In this document: positions 25,603-31,800 of the stretch, piece after piece
Layout of the letters: each line of letters starts with the position of its first letter
Numbering within the stretch: position 1 is the stretch's first letter
Assembly: GCA_964647545.1 (NCBI GenBank)
Contig: CAZYHS010000020.1
Coordinates: 1-35,687 of the forward strand
Source of the DNA: CAZYHS01 sp964647545
GTDB taxonomy: Bacteria > UBA10199 > GCA-002796325 > 1-14-0-20-49-13
Direction of reading: 5' to 3'
DNA length: 35,687 bases
Notes under the pieces: model-generated
What the model saw: the letters and a program-made list of their open reading frames with translations, nothing else
What the model was told of the DNA's origin: nothing
The model's database searches: none
Translations under genes and position numbers: made by a program

Positions 25603-25665
25603 CTAGAGGCCGGACGGTTTTCGTTCATACAGCTGTTTAATTCAATCTCTTAATTCGGGGGAATC

Positions 25666-26631
25666 ATGTCGATATTCGATCCAGTCATTGACGTCGTAAA
25701 AACCGGTCAGCGGTTTCTTGTGGCAAGTCACGCCCATCCTGACGGCGACGGCATTGGCTCGACGATCGCCCTTGCGATGGGACTTCGCACCTTCGGAAAA
25801 GATGTCGTGATGTTCAACGCCGACAGGGTGCCGCACAATCTCGGGTTTCTCCCCGAAGTTGACAACGTGGTAAACTCGCTTGAAAACGAAGCTCCATTCG
25901 ACGTGACCTTTATGGTCGATTGTTCGCAGCGCGAAAGGATCGGCGGCGATGTCGCAAAGATGCCGCGCGAAAAACTCGGCAGGATCGTTTTGATAGACCA
26001 CCACAGGATCGATTCTCCCGATTGCGATTTGATGTGCATCGACGCAGATGCCGCGGCGACAGGCGAGGTTATTTACAGGTTCTTCAAAAAAGTCGGCATC
26101 CCGATCACAAAAGAGATAGCCACTCTTTTATTTACGACCTTCGTCGTTGACACCGGCTCATTCAGATATTCGAACACTTCGTCGGCTTTGATGCAGGCTG
26201 CCGGCGAGCTTATCGGCTCGGGGGCAAGCCCTTGGATGATCAATATGGCGCTTGACGAATCCAGACCGCCTTGCATGATACCCCTGTTGAGAAGGGTGCT
26301 TGAAACTTTCGAGGTCGATTCCCGCGTCGCTTGGATAACGCTTACTTCGCAGATGCTTCACGAAACTTGCGCCACCGTCGATGTGGCCGAGGAATTCATT
26401 AATTATCCGCGGTCTATTTTGGGGGTCGAGGTCGCGATATTGTTCAGAGAACTTCGTGCGGGCAAATGGAAGATCAGTTTTCGTTCAAAAGACAAGATCG
26501 ACGTTTACAAAATTGCCGCGACGTTCGGCGGCGGCGGTCATTCGCACGCTGCCGGCTGCACTCTCGAAGGCAATCTTGCCGGTGTTAAATCAAAAATTCT
26601 GGGAGAGGTCCGAAGAGTTTTGGGCGAGTAG
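25666..26631 (+). CDS. nrnA: DHH-family oligoribonuclease / pAp phosphatase (NrnA-like)
   Basis: NrnA degrades very short RNAs and dephosphorylates 3'-phosphoadenosine 5'-phosphate. The 321 residues show the DHH-phosphoesterase metal motifs: H24, D26 and D28 in 'SHAHPDGDGIGS', an Asp in 'VDCSQ', D111-H112-H113 in 'VLIDHHRID' and a later 'VVDTGSFRY'. A C-terminal DHHA1 domain ends with the substrate-binding 'GGGGHSHAAGC'. It lies between rbfA and truB, as in many bacteria, 63 bp after rbfA and 5 bp before truB. Together with pnp further on, it makes this cluster a hub of RNA turnover as well as translation. The product could also act on short DNA or cyclic-dinucleotide breakdown products (pApA, pGpG), as some NrnA relatives do. 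Confidence 0.9.
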   Translation: MSIFDPVIDVVKTGQRFLVASHAHPDGDGIGSTIALAMGLRTFGKDVVMFNADRVPHNLGFLPEVDNVVNSLENEAPFDVTFMVDCSQRERIGGDVAKMPREKLGRIVLIDHHRIDSPDCDLMCIDADAAATGEVIYRFFKKVGIPITKEIATLLFTTFVVDTGSFRYSNTSSALMQAAGELIGSGASPWMINMALDESRPPCMIPLLRRVLETFEVDSRVAWITLTSQMLHETCATVDVAEEFINYPRSILGVEVAILFRELRAGKWKISFRSKDKIDVYKIAATFGGGGHSHAAGCTLEGNLAGVKSKILGEVRRVLGE

Positions 26632-26636
26632 TTTTC

Positions 26637-27347
26637 ATGGATGGAATAATCGTCATCGATAAACCGAAAGGTGTCACAAGCCACGATGTGGTTGACCGCA
26701 TTCGCAGAATAAGCGGAGTGCGTCGCGTCGGGCACGGCGGTACGCTCGACCCGCTTGCTACCGGTCTGCTTGTCATTTTGATCGGCAGGGCCACCAAAAT
26801 GTCCGAAGAGGTAATGGGGGGCGACAAAGAGTATGTCGCGACGATAAAGTTGGGAGAAGAACGCGACACAGACGACGCGATGGGCGTTGTGACAAACGTT
26901 GCAGCGGTTCCTCAAGATGCGATCGAAAGGCTTCAAGCCGCCTTGCCCAAATTTACCGGCGATATTTTGCAGAGACCTCCGGCATATTCGGCCATCAAGA
27001 AGAACGGCACAAAACTCTATAAAATGGCGAGAAAAGGGATAAAAATCGAAGCCGAGCCAAGGGCTGTCAGGGTCGATTCAATAGCCGTCGAAGTGGGTCT
27101 TTTGCCATTTGTGCAGCTTCGTATAAAATGCTCAAAAGGGACGTATATTCGGGCACTTGCGCGCGATTTAGGGCGGGAGATCGGCTCATTTGCGCACATT
27201 GTGGAGCTAAGACGAACCAGAAGCGGGGCCTTTAAAATAGAGGACGGAAAAAAACTTAGTGAAATTTCTACTTTACAAGACATTATGGTCATGCTAGATG
27301 ACCCGCCACTTTTATGGCACTTACAAACAAAAGAAAAACAGAGTTGA
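26637..27347 (+). CDS. truB: tRNA pseudouridine-55 synthase, short form
   Basis: TruB makes the universal pseudouridine 55 in the T loop of tRNA. The N-terminus 'GIIVIDKPKGVTSHDVV' and the catalytic D38 in 'GHGGTLDPLATGLL' are intact, as are 'QRPPAYSAIKKNG' and 'CSKGTYIRALARDLG'. At 236 residues it is shorter than the usual ~300 and lacks the C-terminal PUA domain, so RNA binding must rely on the catalytic domain and a shorter tail. Its last 34 bp overlap the start of rpsO in another frame, which suggests translational coupling. I see no internal stop or frameshift hint; the short length looks genuine, but a lost extension cannot be excluded. Confidence 0.93.
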   Translation: MDGIIVIDKPKGVTSHDVVDRIRRISGVRRVGHGGTLDPLATGLLVILIGRATKMSEEVMGGDKEYVATIKLGEERDTDDAMGVVTNVAAVPQDAIERLQAALPKFTGDILQRPPAYSAIKKNGTKLYKMARKGIKIEAEPRAVRVDSIAVEVGLLPFVQLRIKCSKGTYIRALARDLGREIGSFAHIVELRRTRSGAFKIEDGKKLSEISTLQDIMVMLDDPPLLWHLQTKEKQS

Positions 27348-27583
27348 TTGATCAGTACAAGACAGGGACTAGCGACACAGGTTCCCCAGAGGTTCAGGTT
27401 GCACTTTTAACAGAGCGCATCAATAATCTTACTGGTCATTTCGGCGAACACAAAAAAGACCACAGCTCGCGCCGCGGCCTACTTCAGATGGTCGGCCAGA
27501 GAAGGCGCCTGCTCAGCTATCTCAGAAGCAAAAATGTTGGTAGGTACCAGCATTTAATTGAAAAGCTGGGTATAAGGAAGTAG
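27314..27583 (+). CDS. rpsO: Ribosomal protein S15
   Basis: S15 binds the central domain of 16S rRNA and organises the platform of the 30S subunit. The 89-residue protein has the normal length and the family signatures 'DTGSPEVQVALLTERINNL', 'HKKDHSSRRGLLQMVGQRR' and the ending 'YQHLIEKLGIRK'. The ATG lies inside truB, 34 bp before its stop, and no clear ribosome site precedes it, so translation probably relies on ribosomes arriving from truB. The order truB-rpsO-pnp matches Escherichia coli and many other bacteria. Confidence 0.96.
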   Translation: MALTNKRKTELIDQYKTGTSDTGSPEVQVALLTERINNLTGHFGEHKKDHSSRRGLLQMVGQRRRLLSYLRSKNVGRYQHLIEKLGIRK

Positions 27584-27797
27584 GCAGTCAGGGTCGGCTG
27601 ATAATTTACAAAGTCTTTTGGTAAATTTTTGGCGTTCGCGCTTAGCAGACAAAAGCTAACGGCGCGGGCGCCGATTTGTGCCTTGAGACTTCGCAAGTTA
27701 TCAGACCGCCACTTCAAGTAAGACCTAATTCTTTATCACACCAGCAACTAACCGTTCGAGCGGACTTTTCCGGCTCGGGCAAAAAAGGAAGTAAACT
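27584..27797 (+). promoter_or_regulatory. rpsO-pnp intergenic leader with several hairpins
   Basis: This 214-bp gap holds at least three possible hairpins. AATTTAC (27603-27609) pairs with GTAAATT (27621-27627) and is followed by more Ts, a weak terminator shape. CGGCG/CGCCG pair at 27660-27673 around a four-base loop. GAGC/GCTC pair shortly before the AAAAAAGGAAG ribosome site of pnp. In Escherichia coli the same gap holds the pnp promoter and the RNase III/PNPase-controlled leader hairpin; a similar autoregulatory role here is inference. Confidence 0.4.
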
Positions 27798-29906
27798 ATG
27801 GTCCATTCTGTACAGACAGAATTTGGCGGACGTCCAGTTATAATTGAAACAGGACGTATGGCCAAACAGGCAGGCGGTTCAGTCACCGTTAGATGCGGAG
27901 ATTCGATCGTTTTGGTAACGGCAACCGGCGCAAAAGAGCCGAAACCGAACGCGGCATTTTTTCCGCTGTCGGTCGATTACATCGAAAAGACATTCGCGGC
28001 CGGTAAAATTCCGGGCGGATTTTTCAAACGTGAAGGTCGTCCGACGGAGCGCGAAGTTCTTACAAGCCGCTTCATTGACAGACCTATCAGACCGCTTTTC
28101 CCCGAAGGCTACATGAACGAAACGCAGGTCATCGCGACGGTTCTTTCGGCCGATAACGAAAATGAAACAGACATTCTCGCGATGGTTGGAGCTTCGGCGG
28201 CGTTGACATTGTCGCCGATCCCTTTCATGGGGCCGATCGCCGGCGTTTGCGTCGGCCGTGTTGACGGGCAGTTTATCTGCAATCCGACAACCGAGCAGAT
28301 GGATAAGTCTGACATCGACTTGATAGTCGCATGCAGTCGTGACGCGGTCGTTATGGTCGAAGGCGGCGCGAAAGAATGCAGCGAAGATGATCTTGTCGCA
28401 GCTATTATGTTCGCGCACAAGTCGGCTCAGCCGGTCATCGCAATTCAGGAAGAGCTTGCCAAAAAAGTCGGCGTAAAGAAAATGACGGTCGAAGCGCCGG
28501 TCGTTGACGCCGAGCTTCAGGTCAAAGTTCGCGACTTCCTCAAAGGCAAACTCAACGAAGTCGTCCGCATTCCGACGAAGCTCGAACGCTACGGCGCAAT
28601 GGACGAATTGAAGAAGGCTCTTGTTGCGGCGATCGTTCCAGAAGGTGACGATACCGACATGAAGTCGAAGGTCGTCTCTTTCTACGAGCAGGAAAAGTAC
28701 GAGTTAGTTCGCAAGATGATCTCGGAAGAAAAGATCAGAATCGACGGCCGCAAGTGGGATCAGGTTCGCCCGATCACAAGCGAAGTCGGCATTCTTCCGC
28801 GCACCCACGGTTCGGCGCTGTTTACACGCGGCGAAACTCAAGGTCTTGTCGTTGCAACGCTCGGAACCAAAGATGACCGCCAGATCATCGACGGCATTAT
28901 GGCCGAGTACGAGAAGCGTTTCATGTTGCACTACAATTTCCCTCCGTTCTCGGTCGGCGAAACAAAGCCGCTGCGTTCACCCGGACGCCGCGAGATCGGT
29001 CACGGAGCTCTTGCAGAACGCGCTCTTGCGCAGGTTCTTCCGAGCGAAGATGTTTTCCCGTACACAATCCGCATCGTCTCTGAAATCCTCGAGTCGAACG
29101 GCTCGTCGTCAATGGCGACGGTTTGCGGTGGTACTCTTGCAATGATGGACGCCGGTGTGCCTATCAAAGATCCGGTTGCCGGTATCGCGATGGGGCTCAT
29201 TAAAGAAGGTGACCAGTTCGTTGTGCTCAGCGATATCCTCGGTGACGAAGATCACTTGGGCGACATGGACTTTAAGGTTTGCGGAACCAAAAACGGCATT
29301 ACATCTGTCCAGATGGACATTAAGATCGCCGGTATTACCGAAGAAATTTTGCGCCGCGCACTTGAGCAGGCTAAGGCCGGTCGTATTCATATCCTCGGCA
29401 AAATGTTGGAGGCTCTGCCCCAGCCGCGCGAAGATATTTCGAAGTATGCGCCGCGCATCATTGCAATGAAGATTCCCATCGACAAGATCGGTGCATTGAT
29501 CGGTCCGGGCGGTAAGATGATTAGAAGCATCACCGACGAAACCGGCGTGAAGATCGACATCGAAGATGACGGTACCGTCCACATTGCGACAAACGATAGC
29601 GAAGCCGCCAAGAAGGCGATGAGAATCGTGAAGTCGATTACGGCAGTCCCTGAAGTTGGCAAATACTACAAAGGGACGGTTGTGAAAATTATGGAATTTG
29701 GCGCCTTTGTTGAAATTATGCCGGGAACCGACGGTTTGCTCCACATTTCACAGATCGACGCAAAACGCGTTAACAGGGTGGAAGATGTACTGCACGAAGG
29801 GGATGAGGTCGTTGTCAAGTTGCTTGAGATCGATCCTAACAGCGGCAAAATGAGGCTCTCCCGTAAAGATGCCTTTGGCCACGAAAATGAGGTCGAAACA
29901 GAATAA
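27798..29906 (+). CDS. pnp: Polyribonucleotide nucleotidyltransferase (PNPase)
   Basis: PNPase degrades RNA 3' to 5' by phosphorolysis and can add tails in reverse; it is a core part of the RNA degradosome. The 702 residues contain two RNase PH-like halves (about 1-230 and 310-540), the second with 'ILPRTHGSALFTRGETQ' and 'LGDEDHLGDMDFKV', which carries the active-site Asp residues. A KH domain follows (about 553-610, GxxG loop 'GPGG' in 'IGALIGPGGKMIRSI'), and then an S1 domain (about 620-690, 'YKGTVVKIMEFGAFVEIMPG'). Length and domain order are standard. It is the last gene of the cluster and is followed by a strong intrinsic terminator. Confidence 0.97.
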   Translation: MVHSVQTEFGGRPVIIETGRMAKQAGGSVTVRCGDSIVLVTATGAKEPKPNAAFFPLSVDYIEKTFAAGKIPGGFFKREGRPTEREVLTSRFIDRPIRPLFPEGYMNETQVIATVLSADNENETDILAMVGASAALTLSPIPFMGPIAGVCVGRVDGQFICNPTTEQMDKSDIDLIVACSRDAVVMVEGGAKECSEDDLVAAIMFAHKSAQPVIAIQEELAKKVGVKKMTVEAPVVDAELQVKVRDFLKGKLNEVVRIPTKLERYGAMDELKKALVAAIVPEGDDTDMKSKVVSFYEQEKYELVRKMISEEKIRIDGRKWDQVRPITSEVGILPRTHGSALFTRGETQGLVVATLGTKDDRQIIDGIMAEYEKRFMLHYNFPPFSVGETKPLRSPGRREIGHGALAERALAQVLPSEDVFPYTIRIVSEILESNGSSSMATVCGGTLAMMDAGVPIKDPVAGIAMGLIKEGDQFVVLSDILGDEDHLGDMDFKVCGTKNGITSVQMDIKIAGITEEILRRALEQAKAGRIHILGKMLEALPQPREDISKYAPRIIAMKIPIDKIGALIGPGGKMIRSITDETGVKIDIEDDGTVHIATNDSEAAKKAMRIVKSITAVPEVGKYYKGTVVKIMEFGAFVEIMPGTDGLLHISQIDAKRVNRVEDVLHEGDEVVVKLLEIDPNSGKMRLSRKDAFGHENEVETE

Positions 29907-29946
29907 TTCTAGTTGGTTTTATTAAGCTAACTCGATGATAATTAAT

Positions 29947-29988
29947 AAAAACCCGCTTGGCGAAAGCCTTGCGGGTTTTTTATTTTTT
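29947..29988 (+). terminator. Intrinsic terminator after pnp
   Basis: AAAAACCCGC (29947-29956) pairs with GCGGGTTTTT (29971-29980), with an inner GGC-GAAA-GCC stem closed by a stable GNRA tetraloop, and a T-rich tail follows. It closes the rimP-to-pnp unit and separates it from the polysaccharide locus. Confidence 0.9.
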
Positions 29989-30040
29989 CACGAATTTATA
30001 CTTGCGAAATATGCGATTTTTAGATAAGGATGTTTTTGTT

Positions 30041-30117
30041 TTGAACGTTCATAGTTTGAACGATGGCTCTTTTTTGAACAACTTAAACTATTTAAACAAA
30101 CTTAAACAATTTTAAAC
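30041..30117 (+). promoter_or_regulatory. Phased TT(A/G)AAC hexamer array before the winged-helix gene (array 1)
   Basis: TTGAAC occurs at 30041, 30056 and 30074, and TTAAAC at 30083, 30092, 30102 and 30112. The last five copies are spaced 9, 9, 10 and 10 bp. Bases 30091-30119 match 30649-30677 of array 2 at 28 of 29 positions. The array ends 15 bp before the ATG at 30132. It is probably a cooperative operator for a DNA-binding protein; the adjacent winged-helix protein is the first candidate. Confidence 0.65.
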
Positions 30118-30131
30118 GAGTCTTCTTAAAG

Positions 30132-30638
30132 ATGATTAGTAAGGAATTGCTCATACTTGACAGGTTGGCGTTGAATCCCGACGCCTCGCAGCGCGAGCTT
30201 TCGGTGGCGACCGGAATTTCTCTTGGCCACATCAACTCAATTCTTAAAAAACTCTGCAATGACGGTTTTATCAGGCAGGAAAGTCTCTCAAAGAAACGTG
30301 TAAAATATCCTCTTACCCAGCGCGGTATTGCCGAACGCGCGCGTTTATCAAATGAAAAAATTCTGCTGACTCTTCGTGATTATAAAAAGATACGCGGAAG
30401 TGTCTTTGGAATGTTGAACACTCTTCTTCAGCGGGGGGTTAACGAATTTGTGCTCGAGGGTGAGCGGGGCGATATTTATGAGGTTATTACGGAGGTCTTT
30501 GAGAACAACTTTAAGGAACAGGCCGCGATGGTTTGGGGGCCGGCTGAGCCAAAAAATGGAAGTGTTGTTTTGAATTTGGACAGGCGTTTTAATTCGTTGT
30601 CAAACGTTGTGAATGTTTTGCACGAACTTTCACTTTAG
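30132..30638 (+). CDS. Winged-helix (MarR-type) regulator at the head of a polysaccharide locus
   Basis: The first ~75 residues form a winged helix-turn-helix: helix 'SQRELSVATGISLGHINSIL', then the wing 'LCNDGFIRQESLSKKRVKYPLT'. This resembles the MarR-like regulators found beside exopolysaccharide clusters (TIGR04176-type). The other ~90 residues ('GVNEFVLEGERGDIYEVITE') match no family I recognise; their beta-alpha pattern could be a small sensor domain for a nucleotide or sugar nucleotide. The gene starts after a strong terminator, 15 bp behind the hexamer array, and is followed by the NusG paralogue behind a second copy of the array. Autoregulation and control of the NusG paralogue are the simplest reading. 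Repression or activation cannot be told from sequence. Confidence 0.75.
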   Translation: MISKELLILDRLALNPDASQRELSVATGISLGHINSILKKLCNDGFIRQESLSKKRVKYPLTQRGIAERARLSNEKILLTLRDYKKIRGSVFGMLNTLLQRGVNEFVLEGERGDIYEVITEVFENNFKEQAAMVWGPAEPKNGSVVLNLDRRFNSLSNVVNVLHELSL

Positions 30639-30640
30639 CG

Positions 30641-30684
30641 TTGAACGATTTAAACAAACTTAAACAATTTTGAACGAATTAAAC
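30641..30684 (+). promoter_or_regulatory. Phased TT(A/G)AAC hexamer array before the NusG paralogue (array 2)
   Basis: Hexamers start at 30641 (TTGAAC), 30650, 30660 (TTAAAC), 30670 (TTGAAC) and 30679 (TTAAAC), with spacings of 9, 10, 10 and 9 bp. The array begins 2 bp after the stop of the winged-helix gene. The last two copies overlap the possible TTG start of the NusG paralogue at 30670. If that gene really starts at the TTG at 30727, the array is wholly non-coding, like arrays 1 and 3. Confidence 0.65.
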
Positions 30685-31281
30685 TCACATAGTTCGCCCG
30701 ATAAAGCCGCTGATTGTCATGCCGGTTTGCACTGGTACGTTGTGCAAACCAAGCCGCAAAGCGAAGATCGTGTTGCCATGCAGTTTAAGATGTTGCGCGA
30801 TCGTAACACGGCCATTTTTGAAGAGGCTGGAGATTTTTCGTCAGATGAATTGGCCGGCATGGATATCTTTCTGCCAAAAATGCGCAGTGTTTCGCACTCT
30901 GGCGCCGATGGCGTCGAAAGACTGAAACCACTTTTTCCCAACTATATTTTTCTGAGGTGGAATCTTTTGGAGCCCAAAAACCACAGACTTGTACGTTTTA
31001 CGCGCGGAGTTAATCGCGTCCTTGGCGATATGGAGCGTGCTGTTCCTATTTCAGACGATGTTATTGAAATAATCAAGGCACGGACAAATGCGCGGGGTGT
31101 GCTTGAGCAGCAGATGTACAAAAAGGGTGATCTGGTGAAGGTCAAACGTGGGCATCTTAAAGAGTTGGTCGGAGTTTTAGATCGTCCTGTTAGCGATTCC
31201 GGCAGGGTAAATGTGTTGTTGCAGATTTTTAACAGGCAGTTGAATGTTGAACTTAAGTGCGCCGATATTGCCCATGCGTAA
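30670..31281 (+). CDS. NusG paralogue, RfaH-like antiterminator
   Basis: The protein has an NGN domain ('HWYVVQTKPQSEDRVAMQF', 'LKPLFPNYIFLRWN', 'RFTRGVNRVLG') and a C-terminal KOW domain ('KKGDLVKVKRGHLKELVGVL', 'LLQIFNRQLNVELKCADI'). Several blocks recall Escherichia coli RfaH (PLFPNYLFVEF, TRGV, LLLNLINKEI), including the Thr-Arg pair that in RfaH lies in the ops-binding region. Such paralogues ride on RNA polymerase and stop early termination in long operons for surface glycans. The start is uncertain: TTG at 30670 gives 203 residues, while TTG at 30727 gives 184 and begins right at the NGN domain; neither has a good ribosome site. An insertion with charged and Ser-rich residues separates the NGN strands. 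The ops-like site at 31764 supports an RfaH-like role. Confidence 0.88.
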   Translation: MNELNSHSSPDKAADCHAGLHWYVVQTKPQSEDRVAMQFKMLRDRNTAIFEEAGDFSSDELAGMDIFLPKMRSVSHSGADGVERLKPLFPNYIFLRWNLLEPKNHRLVRFTRGVNRVLGDMERAVPISDDVIEIIKARTNARGVLEQQMYKKGDLVKVKRGHLKELVGVLDRPVSDSGRVNVLLQIFNRQLNVELKCADIAHA

Positions 31282-31722
31282 ATCGTGATTTGTGATTCGT
31301 AACTTGTGACCTGTTGCTATGGAAAGAGTGAAGACGCATAAGGATCTGGATGTGTGGAAGAAGGCCATTGATTTCACTACTGAGATCTACATGGTTACCA
31401 AGTCATTTCCGAGTGATGAAAAGTATGGACTTGTTTCACAGGTTAGGCGTGCTGCAATATCTGTCTCAAGTAATATTGCTGAGGGGGCTGCAAGAAATTC
31501 CAAGAAGGAGTTTGTGCAGTTTTTGTACGTAGCACTGGCTTCAGCAAGTGAGTTGGACACGCAGCTTATAATCTCGAGAAATCTTGGTTATATCGAAAAG
31601 ACCCAGCTTGAAGAATTAGGCGCTGCGATAAACGATATTTCCAAAATGCTCTTTGGGTTGATACGGTTTTTAAAGAAAAAACCTAATTACTAGTAACGAA
31701 TTACGAGTTACAAGTCACGATT
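31281..31722. mobile_element. Repeat-flanked small element carrying a four-helix-bundle gene
   Basis: The left arm (31281-31310) and right arm (31693-31722) are imperfect inverted repeats: 22 of 27 bases match when the right arm is reverse-complemented. Both arms are built of degenerate 7-mers. The right arm shares the 17-mer CGTGACTTGTAACTCGT (inverted) with the empty element before rbfA. The ~440-bp unit holds one gene and lies between the NusG paralogue and the ops-like site. It encodes no transposase, so its mobility is inferred from repeats and context only. Confidence 0.55.
31319..31693 (+). CDS. Four-helix-bundle protein (23S rRNA intervening-sequence type)
   Basis: The 124-residue product has the signature of the small family first found inside 23S rRNA intervening sequences: 'LDVWKKAIDFTTEIY', 'YGLVSQVRRAAISVSSNIAEGAAR', 'EFVQFLYVALASASELDTQL' and a last helix before 'FLKKKPNY'. 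Known structures are pentameric four-helix bundles, related to the Avd protein of diversity-generating retroelements; no biochemical role is established. Here the gene is not in an rRNA gene; it stands between inverted 7-bp repeat arms. No ribosome site is seen before the ATG. There is no reverse transcriptase or variable repeat nearby, so a retroelement is unlikely. Confidence 0.9.
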   Translation: MERVKTHKDLDVWKKAIDFTTEIYMVTKSFPSDEKYGLVSQVRRAAISVSSNIAEGAARNSKKEFVQFLYVALASASELDTQLIISRNLGYIEKTQLEELGAAINDISKMLFGLIRFLKKKPNY

Positions 31723-31734
31723 CTATATCTGCTT

Positions 31735-31753
31735 GCATTTCCAAAGGAAATGC
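31735..31753 (+). promoter_or_regulatory. Perfect 8-bp hairpin before the ops-like site
   Basis: GCATTTCC (31735-31742) and GGAAATGC (31746-31753) are perfect inverted repeats around a three-base loop (AAA). The hairpin ends 10 bp before the ops-like sequence. In the JUMPstart leaders of enterobacterial polysaccharide operons, hairpins also precede ops. A pausing or structural role is inference. Confidence 0.5.
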
Positions 31754-31763
31754 ATGGCGGACC

Positions 31764-31775
31764 GGCGGTAGCCTG
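31764..31775 (+). promoter_or_regulatory. ops-like element (GGCGGTAGCCTG)
   Basis: The 12 bases match the enterobacterial ops element GGCGGTAGCGTG at 11 of 12 positions. ops makes RNA polymerase pause and recruits RfaH through a small hairpin in the non-template strand; here GGC-GGTA-GCC can form a three-base-pair stem. The site is 25 bp before the ATG of the first sugar-biosynthesis gene and about 480 bp downstream of the RfaH-like gene. Confidence 0.6.
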
Positions 31776-31800
31776 TCTAAATATAAAAAAGGATGTTTGG

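Noticed and set aside
31177..31377. Small open frames antisense to the 7-mer repeats, rich in T-N-H-E-L and similar residues
   Set aside because: They are translations of the repeat itself and overlap the ends of real genes on the other strand; no start signal or coding character supports them.
31319..31693. A diversity-generating retroelement, because the four-helix-bundle family is related to Avd
   Set aside because: No reverse transcriptase, template repeat or variable repeat was found in the window.
31750..31800. An N-terminal extension of the WbpB-like protein starting at 31750
   Set aside because: It would translate the ops-like site and the ribosome site; the ATG at 31801 has good spacing and begins at the Rossmann fold.
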